Shown here one piece after another: positions 20,838-32,239 of a stretch of 37,431 bases of DNA. A model generated the notes under the pieces. That model was not told the DNA's origin. It did no database searches and worked only from the letters and a program-made list of their open reading frames with translations. The first letter of the stretch is position 1; every line of letters begins with the position of its first letter. Made by a program: the position numbers and the translations under genes. This DNA is from Rhypophila decipiens. Its lineage: Eukaryota; Ascomycota; Sordariomycetes; Sordariales; Naviculisporaceae. Location: NCBI GenBank assembly GCA_033297075.1, contig MU858316.1, positions 1-37,431 of the forward strand. Direction: 5' to 3'.

Positions 20838-21973
20838 TTTGGCGCTTTTTCAACTTGCCAACGGGCTACCATCGAAAGGAGGCTCGTTGTTGCGAGCTTC
20901 TGAGAGCTTACGCCAGCTGATTGGCGCTTGTTTCGTGATTGCGACAGTCGAGGAGCTTCCGGAGACTGCCGCCAAATGGGAGCACTGTAGCTTTGGTGGA
21001 GAGAGCAATTGAATTGGGAACGAAGATTCTTTAAAACGGTGCTGGTACTTGAAGTCGGTGAATCGTGCGTCAAGTCGGGAGTCAGCTTTGCAGATGAAGT
21101 GCAGTGCAACTTCCAAGCCAAGGAATGCTGGATTGGTGAAGGTTGGTGGCACTTGGTGGTAGCACTCGCAGAAGAGGCGGGTTTACGCTTATCGATTGGC
21201 AGGGCTGTTGAGGTGGAAGTGCAAATGAAGCAGAGGGGAAAAGGACTCAATCAGTGTTCAAGAGCGAGGGATCGGGTTTTCAATACGCGTGGTTGGTGTT
21301 GTGTTGCTCGGACAGTGTTGAATTAAAAAGAAAGGAATACAGGGGCATCAAGCATGAGCGGCACGTCGCCCAAAATCGAAATCGTGAAGCGATGAATTTG
21401 GCAGTTTGGAGCTGATCTCAAGTGGCTCCACCACGATCCCTCGTTGATGTCGCGTTTTGGTGTCGTGGACGGGCTGTCCAATCAGTGCAAGTCATTGTTT
21501 CTCTCGATCGTGAAGGAAAGTGCCCCCAAGTGGGGCATTCTCTTTTTCAATTAAAACCCCGGCGCCCCTCCAAAGGAAGCTCCAAGAGACCAGCCACTAG
21601 CCCATCCTCCTCGTCCATCCTACAAGTTGCTCACTAACAAAAGCTAAGTAAGTAATCCGCACTTGCATTAACCCGTATGCCGTGCGTGCTGCATAGGAAA
21701 TGATACCGATATACGAGCGGATACAGGGCTTTAACTCAGCTCCGATGAATGACGCTCGTTATCTTCCAACATGCTATGGCCCTCATATCGTCAGACAACA
21801 GTCTGAATGCTCCAGTGTCCTATCTAACGATGGCTCCTTCCGCAGTTTCAGACTCTCACCTGCCATCAGAACTGTCTTGTACTCAGCCTTGAGGCAGGAT
21901 AATCTCTGTACCTTTGAACTCTCAATTCTGACTCCCGAGTATTGACTTCGTACAGTACGTTACCTTGTGGCGG

Positions 21974-22160
21974 TTACAACGCCGAGCCAGACTGATCCTT
22001 CAGACTTGGATGGACCGGCATCCTCCAGCCCCCCTCAAACGGTAGCCCTTTGTCCAACAATGTATGGATAGCTAGCTCCTTCCAGTTAACGAGGAAGGTC
22101 GGCATGTCTGTAATATTTTCCAAGAGGGAAATAATTTCCTGTGGCTGTTTGTTAGTCAGC
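21974..22160 (-). pseudogene. Possible terminal-exon remnant of an unrecognised gene
   Basis: On the minus strand a good branch-plus-acceptor signal (GACTAACAAACAG, ending near 22144) precedes about 56 codons that read like ordinary protein (ending ...WRMPVHPSLKDQSGSAL) up to the TAA at 21974. Upstream, the same frame continues only to about 22264 and has no ATG, and I cannot find a donor exon. I do not recognise the protein. It could be a decayed gene end, an unrecognised last exon or chance. Confidence 0.25.
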
Positions 22161-22275
22161 ACTTTGCAGGCACTGTGAAACTCGACGGGAGACTCAAATC
22201 TATCCAAGTCCGAGAGGGCTCTCCAACAGCGGCAAAATCCCACTGTCCCGGAAATGGCCCCCAAATTATCGATAC

Positions 22276-22293
22276 GTACGGAGTACTCTGTAC
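22276..22293. repeat. Imperfect palindrome of the TACGGAGTA/TACTCCGTA family
   Basis: GTACGGAGTACTCTGTAC is an 18-base inverted repeat with one mismatch (CTG opposite CGG). Related words recur in intergenic DNA of this window at 14897-14906, 23659-23668 and 33124-33132. Confidence 0.6.
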
Positions 22294-25195
22294 TAACATC
22301 GAATTATTCGTTTTACACATAAAGCCAACAGCCCTGAGTGTTGGGTCGGCAAAATAACTTCTGACAGCGGACTCCTGGGTGGAAACATTTCACGGTTAGT
22401 TATGCCAAATGGGTGATCATCAAAGATCCTTACACTCAGACGTTTTTTTTTTCATCGATAAACTGACTCCCTTGTGCCCTACCGGTCTGTCGTCAAACAC
22501 CGATGCACGTAATTGACCGCCATGCATGTTTATGCGGTCAATTTAGAGTCACAGCGATGCCTTGGCCAAGTTGGCCAAGTTCTCTCTGCCCCAGCATACC
22601 TCAGTATCCTGTGTTCGACCTGTTTCATCTCAGATGCCTTCTCTGACCCTACGAAACGAAACAGGAGGAGCTGATACACACGACATGGGCAGTACAGCAC
22701 AGGCGTTTCCGAAGACCATCTTTGTCTTCCTCCTGGCTCTGGTACAATAATTTGTTCCGGTCACTTGATACCGTCCCGCAGTTCCATGACTTGATATTCA
22801 GAAATTCTGGATAGGATGTGACGATACTGAGCCGAAGTAGGTGAGCTAGATGCAACATTGCCTCCTCCTGGATTAAAATGCAGTCCGTATGTGCGCCACC
22901 ACACCTTGGAGTGGCCCTCACAAGGCTCAGTGCTGAGGAGAGAGGTTTTGGATACGGGATTACAAATTGGCCGACAAGTCAGATTGATAAAATTAACCTT
23001 GTTCAACTTGAATAGTTAGAACCCCAAGTCAATTTCGACAGCGAACTGTTGAATTTCAGACACCCGAATTCATACCAGTGATTTCGGCGGTGCCGTATGA
23101 CAGACCGGCTGTCATACTCATGATCCCGGATTGGGCCTTTTCGGAGTGCCCTTGAGCAGTTTCGTGAGTCACTCCGTGTTGTCAACGACATCCTGGGTAC
23201 ACACTTATGATAAGTGATGGCAATCTTCGAGGTAGTAGATACGGGAGTCATCAGACTCGCGGAAGTACGTGAATAACTCTCCGTGCTTACGGCCAAGTTC
23301 GACAGTGCCGTGATTTGCGCTGCAATATAGGTACAAGACTAAGATCCATTGCCCCAACCCACGGGGAAAGTATGATGTGTCACAGCAGCCGTTGCGCCGT
23401 TGCTGATCTCGGCGGGCCTCCATTCTAGAAGCTCTTTCGTCCTGGACTTGATTCTGAGCTATCTTGGTGTGTGTAACGACACCTCGTGCTCACCCAGCTG
23501 CAAACCCACCTTAGTTAAGCAAGTGGCTAAAGTAACTACCGCCGGTAGACGAGGAGGAATAGAATAATACATGGAGACCAAGCAAAGCAGTTCATGAAAC
23601 ATGCTAATAGTGAGAATAGATATCATCGACTTGTCAGCTTTGTAATACTACAAGTTATTACGGAGTACATGGCGGCAAGACTTCAGTAGAAGCCTAAAAC
23701 GGAAGGAGCTGTACGACATAATCTACCGTGATTGGCCGTGATACCGACCCGGCGACTTCAACTCGGCTTTTATCACCGACTTATCACTGGTGTATCCTCC
23801 TACAACTGATCGATTTACTGAGGCCCAATGGGCGGTTCCACTGAGAATCGGCGGTCAACTACTTGTATGGCAATGTTTCCTTTTCGGTGCTAATCATTAT
23901 GTACTCAATTCTTGCGCTTAAGTAACATTGGTGAAAGATGCTATGCATGGGCTTTATCACGGAAGCCAGAGCATGCACCAGTTCCATCACCTTCCCCAGT
24001 ATTTCTGTAGCGGTAAAGCGGTGGGCAGAAATTGATCATGCAGGCAGGTCGATCGCCGAATGACTGCCTTTGCCGCCCTCTCCTATTCCGGCAAGCCGCT
24101 TTGTTCCTTCCTCTCCATCACGAAATGGCGGAAGCGGCAGGAGGCACCGATACCGAGTGGCGGGGCACCGGGATGACGGTGACAAGGTTCAGCACAATAA
24201 GATCTCGCCTTCCACGGTAACGCTACTGGACTCTGTCGGATCAAGCGTGGACTTGGACAATCACCCAATAAAGTATTTCCATTTCATTATTTGCTACCAA
24301 TTGACTGGAATCCGTCTCAAAGACCGACAGACCAACAGTTCATGCTCCCCGGCTGCAAAGGCATCGTTTGCTTGGTGCCCGCCCGTTGCGATCTCGCTGC
24401 CGTCCAACCTATTTCCCCCAACCACAATCTTTCCAGGCCTTCAAGGGGGTGTGGACCAACTATACTGGGCTGCAGATGCAGAGTGCTCCGCTAGAATAAC
24501 GGGGCTCGACCTTCTCAACCGGGCCTAATGCATCTTGGGTCCTGGCACCTCGGAGCCCTGCGGCAGGTAATCCGATCCGCTGTGATTGGCGCATCGCCGA
24601 CTAAGTCCCAGTGACATATCCGAGCTGGAGGTTCAATATCCCATTCTTGCCATCTCATCCTCACCGCATGAGTCAACCGTTGTGACTTGGGGGGACAACT
24701 TTTATTACCGTAGGAGCGGGCGCAGGACCGGACTTGACCATCAGCCTCCTCACGGAGAATCACTCAAGGGTCGCAAATACTGCAGACAACTGTGGATTTC
24801 TAGCCAAGGGCACGAAATATCTGCGACTTTCAACCCTCACATGTGGATAACAGAGGGAAGCAACCTCGAGTTGACCTGAGTCCGAGGGCATGACTCCTTT
24901 CTCGTTTTTTTCTTCTCCCATTGCTACGCTTCCCATCCTTCAATCTCAGCTTTCTCCTTTAGGTTTTATCTTGCCCAATTGACTCTTCTCAGGGTGGCTG
25001 GAAGCAAGATAGGGTGCTGACAATTCCTGCATCTGTTGCTGATATATATCCCCAGTTTTCCCTGGCCACTCGGCCGAAACTGGCCCTTTATCCCCGAACC
25101 TCAACTTCAGATTAGACTCTGAGGGGAAGCAACTCGCTCAAGTGGCAGACATACTCCAGCACGCAATTCAGTCGTTGCAGTGATACCTGCCCACA

Positions 25196-28100
25196 ATGCA
25201 CAATGATTCGATGACGGCCGTAGTCGCTACGGGGGTTGGCTTCATTGGCCTTTTCTCGCTTCCCGCTCTGTCGGTACTTGCACTCCGGTTCAGAAAACGA
25301 GAGCGAAGACAGCCCATATATGAAGATGCCGACGGCAAGGCAACGCCTGAGTCAGAACAGGCCTTCTCGACGAAACTTCAGACAGCATTCCTCCTTCTCT
25401 GTGTGGCCGTGGGCTGTGGTGTCTTTATTCCTCGAGTTTTACTTTCGAATGGCGGCGACGGGCTTTCTGTCTTTGCTCTTCTAGATGCGGCAAGCTGGGT
25501 AAATATCCTTATTTCCAAACTCCCTTTCGATACTTTAGACACTAACATACTTTCTAGATATTATTACTCTTCCAGTCTATTGTGATATGTTCAAGCCGAA
25601 GCTCGGTCGAGGCCTACTATCTTGGCATATACACTTTCTTGTCGGCCCTAATTCTGACTTCTATCCTCTTGGCCCAAGACATTCGGATCTTCCGAAGTAT
25701 TCTTCATGGAGATCACTCACTGCTGGCCTTACACATCACCGAGCTTACCGCCTCGATATGCTTGGCAGTTGCCGGCTTGTCTCTTCCGCGGAGGCCGGAC
25801 GTCTTCTACAGAGGGGAGCTGGTTGACAGGATGTACACGGTATCTGCCTTTGATCGATTCAACTTCAGCTGGCCCTCTCAGATTCTCGCTCTCGCTTCCA
25901 AGAAGAACGATTTAGACATGGCTGATCTGCCTCGACCCGACCACTACACCCGATCGGCCGCCGTTTCCGCTGACTGGAAGCGTCGCAACTACAAGTACCC
26001 CGTATGGATTTCTTTGATACTGAGCCACAAATGGGCCTTTGCCCTGCAATGGGGTTTGACAGTGTTCACTTCGATCCTCAATTTTGCCCCCCAATGGGTG
26101 ATTCTGCAGCTCTTGAGGATACTCGAAACCCACGAACCCGGTAGCAAGTACGGGATGGAGGTCTGGGTCTTGGTGGTTCTTCTTGGAGTTGCCATCATTG
26201 CCCAGTCCTGGGTCGAGAACTATGTCTTTTGGCTCTCCTGGGGCTCGCTTACAGTCCCGATCCGAGCACAGCTCTCCACGTTAGTTTTCGAGAAGTCGAT
26301 GCGCAAGAAAGACATCAAAGGGGCTGAGAAGTCAAAGAAGAAGACCCAAGCGGAAGGCGGATCTGAAGACTCGGCCGAAAATGACGACGACGACGACGAG
26401 GCACTCAAGAAGAGCAAGCAAAGCACTACCAATCTGATTGGTGTAGACGGCAAGCGTGTCTCGGACTTTTGCTCTTACCAGAATATGTTTCCCGGGACAA
26501 TTTTCAAGCTCATAGTCTCGTTGATCTTTCTAGTGAGTCTTCTGGGATGGACAGCCTTGATAGCTGGTTTCTCGGCAATGCTGGCTATCATGCCGATCAA
26601 TATTTACTTCTCCAAAAAGTACTCTGCGGCCCAAGATCGGCTCATGAAGCTGCGAGACGAGAAGATGGGAGTGGTCACAGAAGCGCTCCAGGGCATCCGT
26701 CAGATCAAGTTCTCTGCCCTGGAACCGGAATGGGAACGCAAGATCAACGAAGTCCGAGAAAGGGAGCTGGGAGCGGTCTGGGCCGTCTTCATGGCCGATA
26801 CTTGGTTGATTGGCTGCTGGATCACAAGTCCGATCTTGCTTTCGGCCATATCACTTACCGTTTACGCTCTTGTCACGGGGTCTCTTACGCCATCGGTTGC
26901 CTTTGTCAGTCTTGGTGTCTTCAAAGCTCTCGAGCTCACTCTTTCTGTGATTCCCGAGCTTACGACGGACTTGCTGGATGCCTGGGTGTCGATCAAGCGC
27001 ATCCAGACCTATCTGGACTCGCCCGAAGTCTCAGAGGTGTCCAAGGACTCGGACGAAGTGAGATTTGACAATGCCTCGATCGCGTGGCCCTCGGAAGACG
27101 ATACCAAGATTGAAGACAAATTCGTTCTACGCAACTTGAACGTCACATTCCCCAAGGGAGAGCTATCGGTGATCTCTGGCAAAACCGGGAGCGGAAAGAG
27201 TCTCATGCTCGCTGCCATTCTAGGTGAAGTGGACTTACTCGAGGGAAGTTTATACGTTCCCAAGGCTCCTCCCTTGGAACAGCGCCACGACAGCAAAGCG
27301 AACAGAGACAACTGGATCATACCTTCGGCGATCGCATACGTGGCTCAGATCCCCTGGATCGAGAATGCTAGTATCAAGGACAACGTCGTTTTCGGGCTCC
27401 CCTACGATGAAGAACGATATAACAAAACGGTGGAGGTGTGCGCGCTCAAGAAGGACTTGGAGATGCTGACAGACGGCGAGAACACCGAGATTGGCGCCAA
27501 CGGTATCAATCTCAGCGGCGGTCAAAAATGGCGAGTCACCCTTGCTCGCGCCATGTACTCACGTGCCGGTGTTCTCGTCCTGGACGATATCTTTAGTGCC
27601 GTGGATGCCCATGTCGGACGGTACATCTTCGAAAAGTGCTTGAATGGCGAGCTGGCAGTTGGGAGAACAAGGATCCTGGTCACACATCACGTTGCGCTTT
27701 GCGAGCCAAAGACCAAGTATCTCGTCGAACTCGGCGACGGCGGGGTCTTGAATGCCGGTCTGCTCTCTGATTTGAGGGAGGAAGGCTCGCTGCAGAAGAT
27801 CAAGAGCCACGAGCAAACCCGCGAGGAGATTGAGGCATATGAAAGTGCCACAGCCGTCAATTCCGACGAATCTACTGACGAGGATGCATCATCGACCAAT
27901 GCAGACGGGGAGACGCTGAAGAAGGTGGCTTCCAAGTCCATTGCGAGGAAATTTGTCGAAGACGAGGCTCGCGAGCAAGGAGCTGTGAGGAAGCACATCT
28001 ATCTTACTTACTTGAAAGACAGCGGTGGCTTGTTCTACTGGGCTTTTGCATTTGTGATCTTTGCTGTCGTGCAGGTCCTCAGTGTTGGTATGTTGATCTC

Positions 28101-30102
28101 GAAGCGTGTGCTATGCAAAAGACTAACATTTTATAGGACGGTCATGGTGGCTCAAGATCTGGACTAGTAATCAACAGGAGCAGGCAATTCACGCCAACAT
28201 GATCAACGCATCCGAGAACCACGGCTATTCGTATATCCTTGGTGCCCAGCAGCCATCGATACACACCATGGCAGCCCCGAGAGTCCAGGCAAATAACAAC
28301 CTGTTCTTTTATCTCGGAATCTATGTTGCCTTGGCCGTCATCACCTCCCTCATTGGCACGCTGAAGTTTGTCTACATGTACCATGGCTCGATTCGTGCCA
28401 GTCGGAAGCTGTTTGCCAAACTCAACTTCACCATCTTGCACAGTCCTATCCGGTGGCTCGATACGGTTCCTGTCGGACGAATCCTCAACCGCTTTACTGC
28501 CGATTTTCATGTCATCGACTCACAGCTTGCGAACTCGCTGAGCTTTGGCGTCAACTCTTTTCTTAGTTTGATGGGAGTGATTGTCGCCGGCCTGTTCGTG
28601 TCGCCGTATATCGTCCTTCTGGCAGGAATTCTGCTTCTCATCTGTCTCTACTACGCCATTCTCTACCTCCGAGCCGCTCGTCCCGTGAAGCGACTTGAGA
28701 GTACGACCAAGTCACCCGTCTTTGAGCAGTTCGGGTCCGCCCTCAGCGGCGTGGCTACGATCCGTGGGTTCGACAAGTCGCAGATTTACATTGAGCGCAT
28801 GCAGAGGAAGATCGACGACTGGTCGACGGCGACGTGGCATCTGTGGCTCTTTAACCGGTGGATGGGATGGAGGATGGCTCTCGTGGGCTCTTTGTTTGCC
28901 TCTTTCGTGTCGATTCTGATCTTGAAGACTCCCGGCATCGACGCGGCCCTGGCTGGCTTCGCACTGGCATTTGCGCTGGAGTTTTCCAGCTGCGTCATGT
29001 GGTCGATCCGCTTTTACGCAAATGTTGAGCTCAACATGAATGCTGCGGAGCGCATCATCGAGGTATGTTTCGCTGGCTCTCTCTCTAACTCCAACACAGA
29101 ACTAACAAACCCTCAACTTCAGTACACCGAGCTGTCGACAGAGTCTTTGGATGGAACGAGCCCACCTGCCGCTTGGCCGACCGAGGGCAGAATCGAGGTC
29201 GATGATCTCGTCGTCGGCTATGCCTCGGATCTTCCGCCTGTCCTGAAGGGCATTTCCTTCAATGTGAACCGGACCGAGCGGATCGGTGTTGTCGGCCGCA
29301 CGGGCGCGGGCAAGTCGTCACTTACTCTCGCTCTGTTCCGGTTTTTGGAGGCACGATCTGGTACCGTCTACATTGATGGCATTGATATCTCCAAGATCAA
29401 ACTACATGACCTGCGATCCCGCCTGGCCATCATACCGCAGGTAATTACATACCCAACGACTCGGCACACCTAGTGAGCAAACGAAAGCTAATTCTTCTTT
29501 TCCAGGATCCCGTCTTGTTCAGCGGTTCCGTCCGAGAGAACCTCGATCCCTTCAACCACCACACCGATGCCGAGCTCCGAGACTGTCTCGAGCGCGTACA
29601 CCTAATCAACAACTCTTCAAATAATTCCGGCGTTGCCACACCAACAGCAGCCGAACCATCATCATCATCCATAACGCCGAAGAACACCAACATCTTCAAC
29701 GACCTCGACTCACCCATCTCCGAGGGCGGACTAAACCTCTCCCAAGGCCAGCGCCAACTCCTTTGTCTCGCCCGAGCAATCGTCAGTCGGCCGCGCGTGA
29801 TGGTTCTCGACGAGGCAACCTCGGCGGTGGATATGCACACCGACGCGCTGATTCAGCGGAGTATCCGCGAGGAATTCACGGATGCGACGTTGCTGGTGAT
29901 TGCCCACCGTTTGAGCACCATTGCCGATTTTGACAGGATATTGGTCTTGAGCGACGGGATGGTTGCTGAGTTTGGCACTCCGCGGGAACTGTGGGAGCAA
30001 GGAGAGGAAGAAGGAAAGAAGGGCATGTTTAGGGCTATGTGTGAGGAGAGTGGTGAGAGGGATAAACTGAGGGCGATTGTTTTTGGGGAGGGGGAGAAGT
30101 AA
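25196..30102 (+). CDS. Full-size ABCC-type (MRP/Yor1-like) ABC transporter
   Basis: ATP-driven exporter of drugs, conjugates or metabolites at the plasma or vacuolar membrane. Exons are 25196-25498, 25558-28087, 28137-29062, 29123-29440 and 29506-30102, 1557 aa; introns are 59, 49, 60 and 65 nt. Order: N-terminal TMD0 helices (residues 5-200), TMD1, NBD1, TMD2, NBD2. NBD1 has Walker A GKTGSGKS (642-649), signature LSGGQ (753-757) and Walker B VLVLDD (773-778), where Asp778 replaces the catalytic Glu, plus His811. NBD2 has Walker A GRTGAGKS (1311-1318), LSQGQ (1437-1441), Walker B with Glu1462 and H-loop His1493. So only site 2 has a full catalytic set, as is usual in ABCC proteins. A Lys/Asp-rich insert (five consecutive Asp) interrupts TMD1, and a Ser/Asn-rich insert precedes the NBD2 signature. 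Substrate unknown. Confidence 0.95.
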
Positions 30103-30380
30103 TGGCTATTTCTTATTGAGATTTCCTGTCGGGAGGAGGGTAAAATATGAGCGGCTATGGAGTGGATATATTAAAAGGGGGCTTTGATATGGCCGGTATG
30201 CATGCATGTGGACAAGGCAAAATCCACGGGAATGCTCATGGCTCTAATTAACAAGCGTTTGTGGAGCGGATTTAACACCAAAATAGAAGAAAAGTGAAGG
30301 AATATCTATCAAGCGAGTCCATCAACCGAGTTTCAAAAGAAAAGACTGCCAACCCCAACAAAGGCTGGCAGTCGTCCAAT
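30103..30380. other. ABC transporter 3' flank
   Basis: Between the ABC transporter stop and the tRNA gene; no gene visible. Confidence 0.5.
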
Positions 30381-30450
30381 GCGTCAGCCGCGAATCGAAC
30401 GCGGGGCCCATCGATGGCAACGATGGATTTTACCACTAAACCACTGACGC
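30381..30450 (-). tRNA. tRNA-Gly (anticodon GCC)
   Basis: Complete 70-nt cloverleaf without intron. The acceptor stem GCGTCAG pairs with CTGACGC over 7 bp. The D-arm carries the box A-like GGTTTAGTGGTA. The anticodon arm is CATCG-TTGCCAT-CGATG with anticodon GCC, and the T-arm is CCGCG-TTCGATT-CGCGG. On the minus strand the transcript runs away from the PAN-domain gene and toward the end of the ABC gene. Confidence 0.96.
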
Positions 30451-31034
30451 TTGTGTGAGTTTGTTGTTGGACCACTGAGTCACGTTGATGGCTTATGTTG
30501 TGGGTGCTCTGCTTGAGTCATGAAAGGTCATCGTTTTATCGATACCGTACAGGGCGGCAGTCAATATTGAGCGTCGTCCAAGGTAAACAAACTACTTGTA
30601 TCAATAAAAGACGGTAGTACTAGATGTGTGCTTGCGCATGCAATAAATGGACTGGTGTCTGTTCACGTAAGCAAGCAACTGCTTGAGATTCCCTTCTCCG
30701 CAACATACTACGATGAGATTCCAGAGGGGATGGATGCAAAAAGTAAGTAAAGAATAGCAAGAAACTCGTATGATATCATCCATCAACACACAAAGAAAGA
30801 AACTCCGTGCGCCACTCGCCGGGTCAAACATGGAAAAAGAATTTCATCAAGGTAAAGCAAAGGTTCGGTTGGCTCCATGTGTATGTAATAACGTCCGCCA
30901 TAGTTTTGTACAGTGAAAAGCATCATTAGAAGACAAAAACAAAACCAAGAGGGTATATGCGACGAGCAGAAAATTCAAGAATATCAACACTAAAGAGTCG
31001 ACTATATCGGATTCGAGCAGGGAGGAGGGCTGGC
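30451..31034. other. Intergenic, 5' flank of the tRNA and 3' flank of the PAN-domain gene
   Basis: No supported gene. The short minus-strand frame at 30601-30831 and the plus-strand frame at 30957-31145 show no domain; the latter is antisense to the last exon of the membrane-protein gene. Confidence 0.45.
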
Positions 31035-32239
31035 TTATGGGTTGATGAGGTCTTCGATGAGAACGGCACTCGCAAAGTCGTTTGGTGCCCCAAAGGTGTT
31101 ATTCACACCAGTTCCGTTTTTGAGGTAGCAGAATTCGTCCGCTAGAAAACCAAGAAAAGACTTTTATGTTAGTCCTGAAGCTTGTAAAAAATGGCAGCAG
31201 GTATGAAAATAAATAACGGAAAGTGTGCCGAATAAAGTAGCCGTAAAGTAATATGAATAAGGGGTGGATGGAGTAAGGGAAGGGACCAACCAACCTCTCT
31301 CAACAATAGACACACTCCTACAAAACCCCTTGTCCCTCTGAAACTGCGTACTCCCCGGGTCGGCATTGTACGCCGCACAAAGCGCCATGCATTCATCCAG
31401 GGACGCTGCAAAGGTCTTGAAGATATCCACCACGCCCGGGTTCCCGTAGGCTGCCCCGCCGGGAAAGTTGGTGTTGCAGAGACGGAGGAACGATTGGGAA
31501 TTCACCACGTCCGGGACGGCGAATGCCTGCCCTGAGCTGGTTCTCGGGGTGAATCGCGTGTTGTTCACCCGTGGACAACCTCCGTCAAAGGGGATCGCGG
31601 GGTCACTGCTGCTGCTGCTTGCGGTTGAGGCAGCCAAGGAAGATGTTGATGATGTTGGTGGGAGAGAAATAGTCGGCGGTACTGGGACTGTTTGTGTTGT
31701 CGCGGGGAATGTGTTTGCTGCTGTGGTGGTTTGTGATGATGTTGAATCGGCTCCCGCTGCCGCTTTTTGTGCGCTTCACAAGGGCTTCATGTTAGCAAAC
31801 CAGAGGAATGAGATAACGGGCTTTTTTCCTAATCACAAACAACAACAACAACAACAACAACATACTTGATCTCTGCATTCTTGACTGCTAGACTGCCTCC
31901 GACACCTCCCCCGATAGCCCCGGCAACGATTAGTATGATGATTACCCAGAACAGGGCCACCGGCAGACCCAGTATCCTCTTCCTCTCCTTCGGTGGCCTG
32001 TATGGCGCTACCTCCTTGTCTGATCCATCATAGTAACTCGGTTGCGGATATTCCAGTGGTGATGCTTGGGAATGAGGGCTCGTGTGGTAGTTGGCTTGTC
32101 GATACCCAGACCCGGTGGCAGCATCCTGGTGGTATACATCTCCTATCGCGGGTTTCACATCATTATTCGACATATAAACGACCTCGAGTCCTGGCGAGTC
32201 GTTGACCTCCAGCCCCGGCTGGGACGGATGAGGAGGCAT
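31035..32239 (-). CDS. Single-pass membrane protein with PAN/apple-like Cys-rich ectodomain
   Basis: Exons (minus) are 32239-31866, 31773-31295 and 31141-31035, 319 aa; introns are 92 and 153 nt with GCTAAC and GACTAAC branch sites. The N-terminal 90 residues are Pro/Tyr/Ser-rich and probably cytosolic. A basic KERKR stop is followed by one hydrophobic helix (about residues 92-118, ending in Gly-rich AIGGGVGGSLAV). A Ser/Thr-rich stalk comes next, then a C-terminal domain with at least six Cys (FLRLCNTNF, LDECMALCAAY, GFCRSVSIVE, EFCYLKNG) spaced like fungal PAN/apple-type modules that bind proteins or carbohydrates. This is a familiar ascomycete architecture, but no member is characterised to my knowledge. 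ATG 32239 gives the usual MPPHPSQPGLEV start; an in-frame upstream ATG at 32362 would add 41 residues. Confidence 0.85.
31838..31861. repeat. (AAC)8 microsatellite adjoining a splice donor
   Basis: Eight AAC units on the plus strand, which is (GTT)8 on the sense strand. They begin 3 nt after the GTATG donor start of intron 1 (31865) of the PAN-domain gene. Such repeats are length-variable and could alter donor use. Confidence 0.85.

Larger units (their letters stand above)
20838..25195. other. Gene-sparse interval with short, unsupported open frames
   Basis: 4.3 kb of ordinary-GC DNA between the divergently oriented cac2 (minus) and ABC transporter (plus) genes. Apart from the two promoters, no intact gene is supported. 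Possible gene remnants lie on the minus strand at 21974-22160 (separate entry) and 23205-23430. TACGGAGTA-type palindromic words occur at 22276-22293 and 23659-23668. 24890-24990 is strongly pyrimidine-rich, as expected of the ABC gene promoter. Confidence 0.5.

Noticed and set aside
20834..21250. 138-codon minus-strand frame upstream of cac2
   Set aside because: Overlaps the cac2 start in another register and has no recognisable domain; likely 5' flank.
26469..27068. 199-codon plus-strand frame within the ABC transporter
   Set aside because: Shifted register of the TMD1 exon; the transporter frame carries all recognised motifs.
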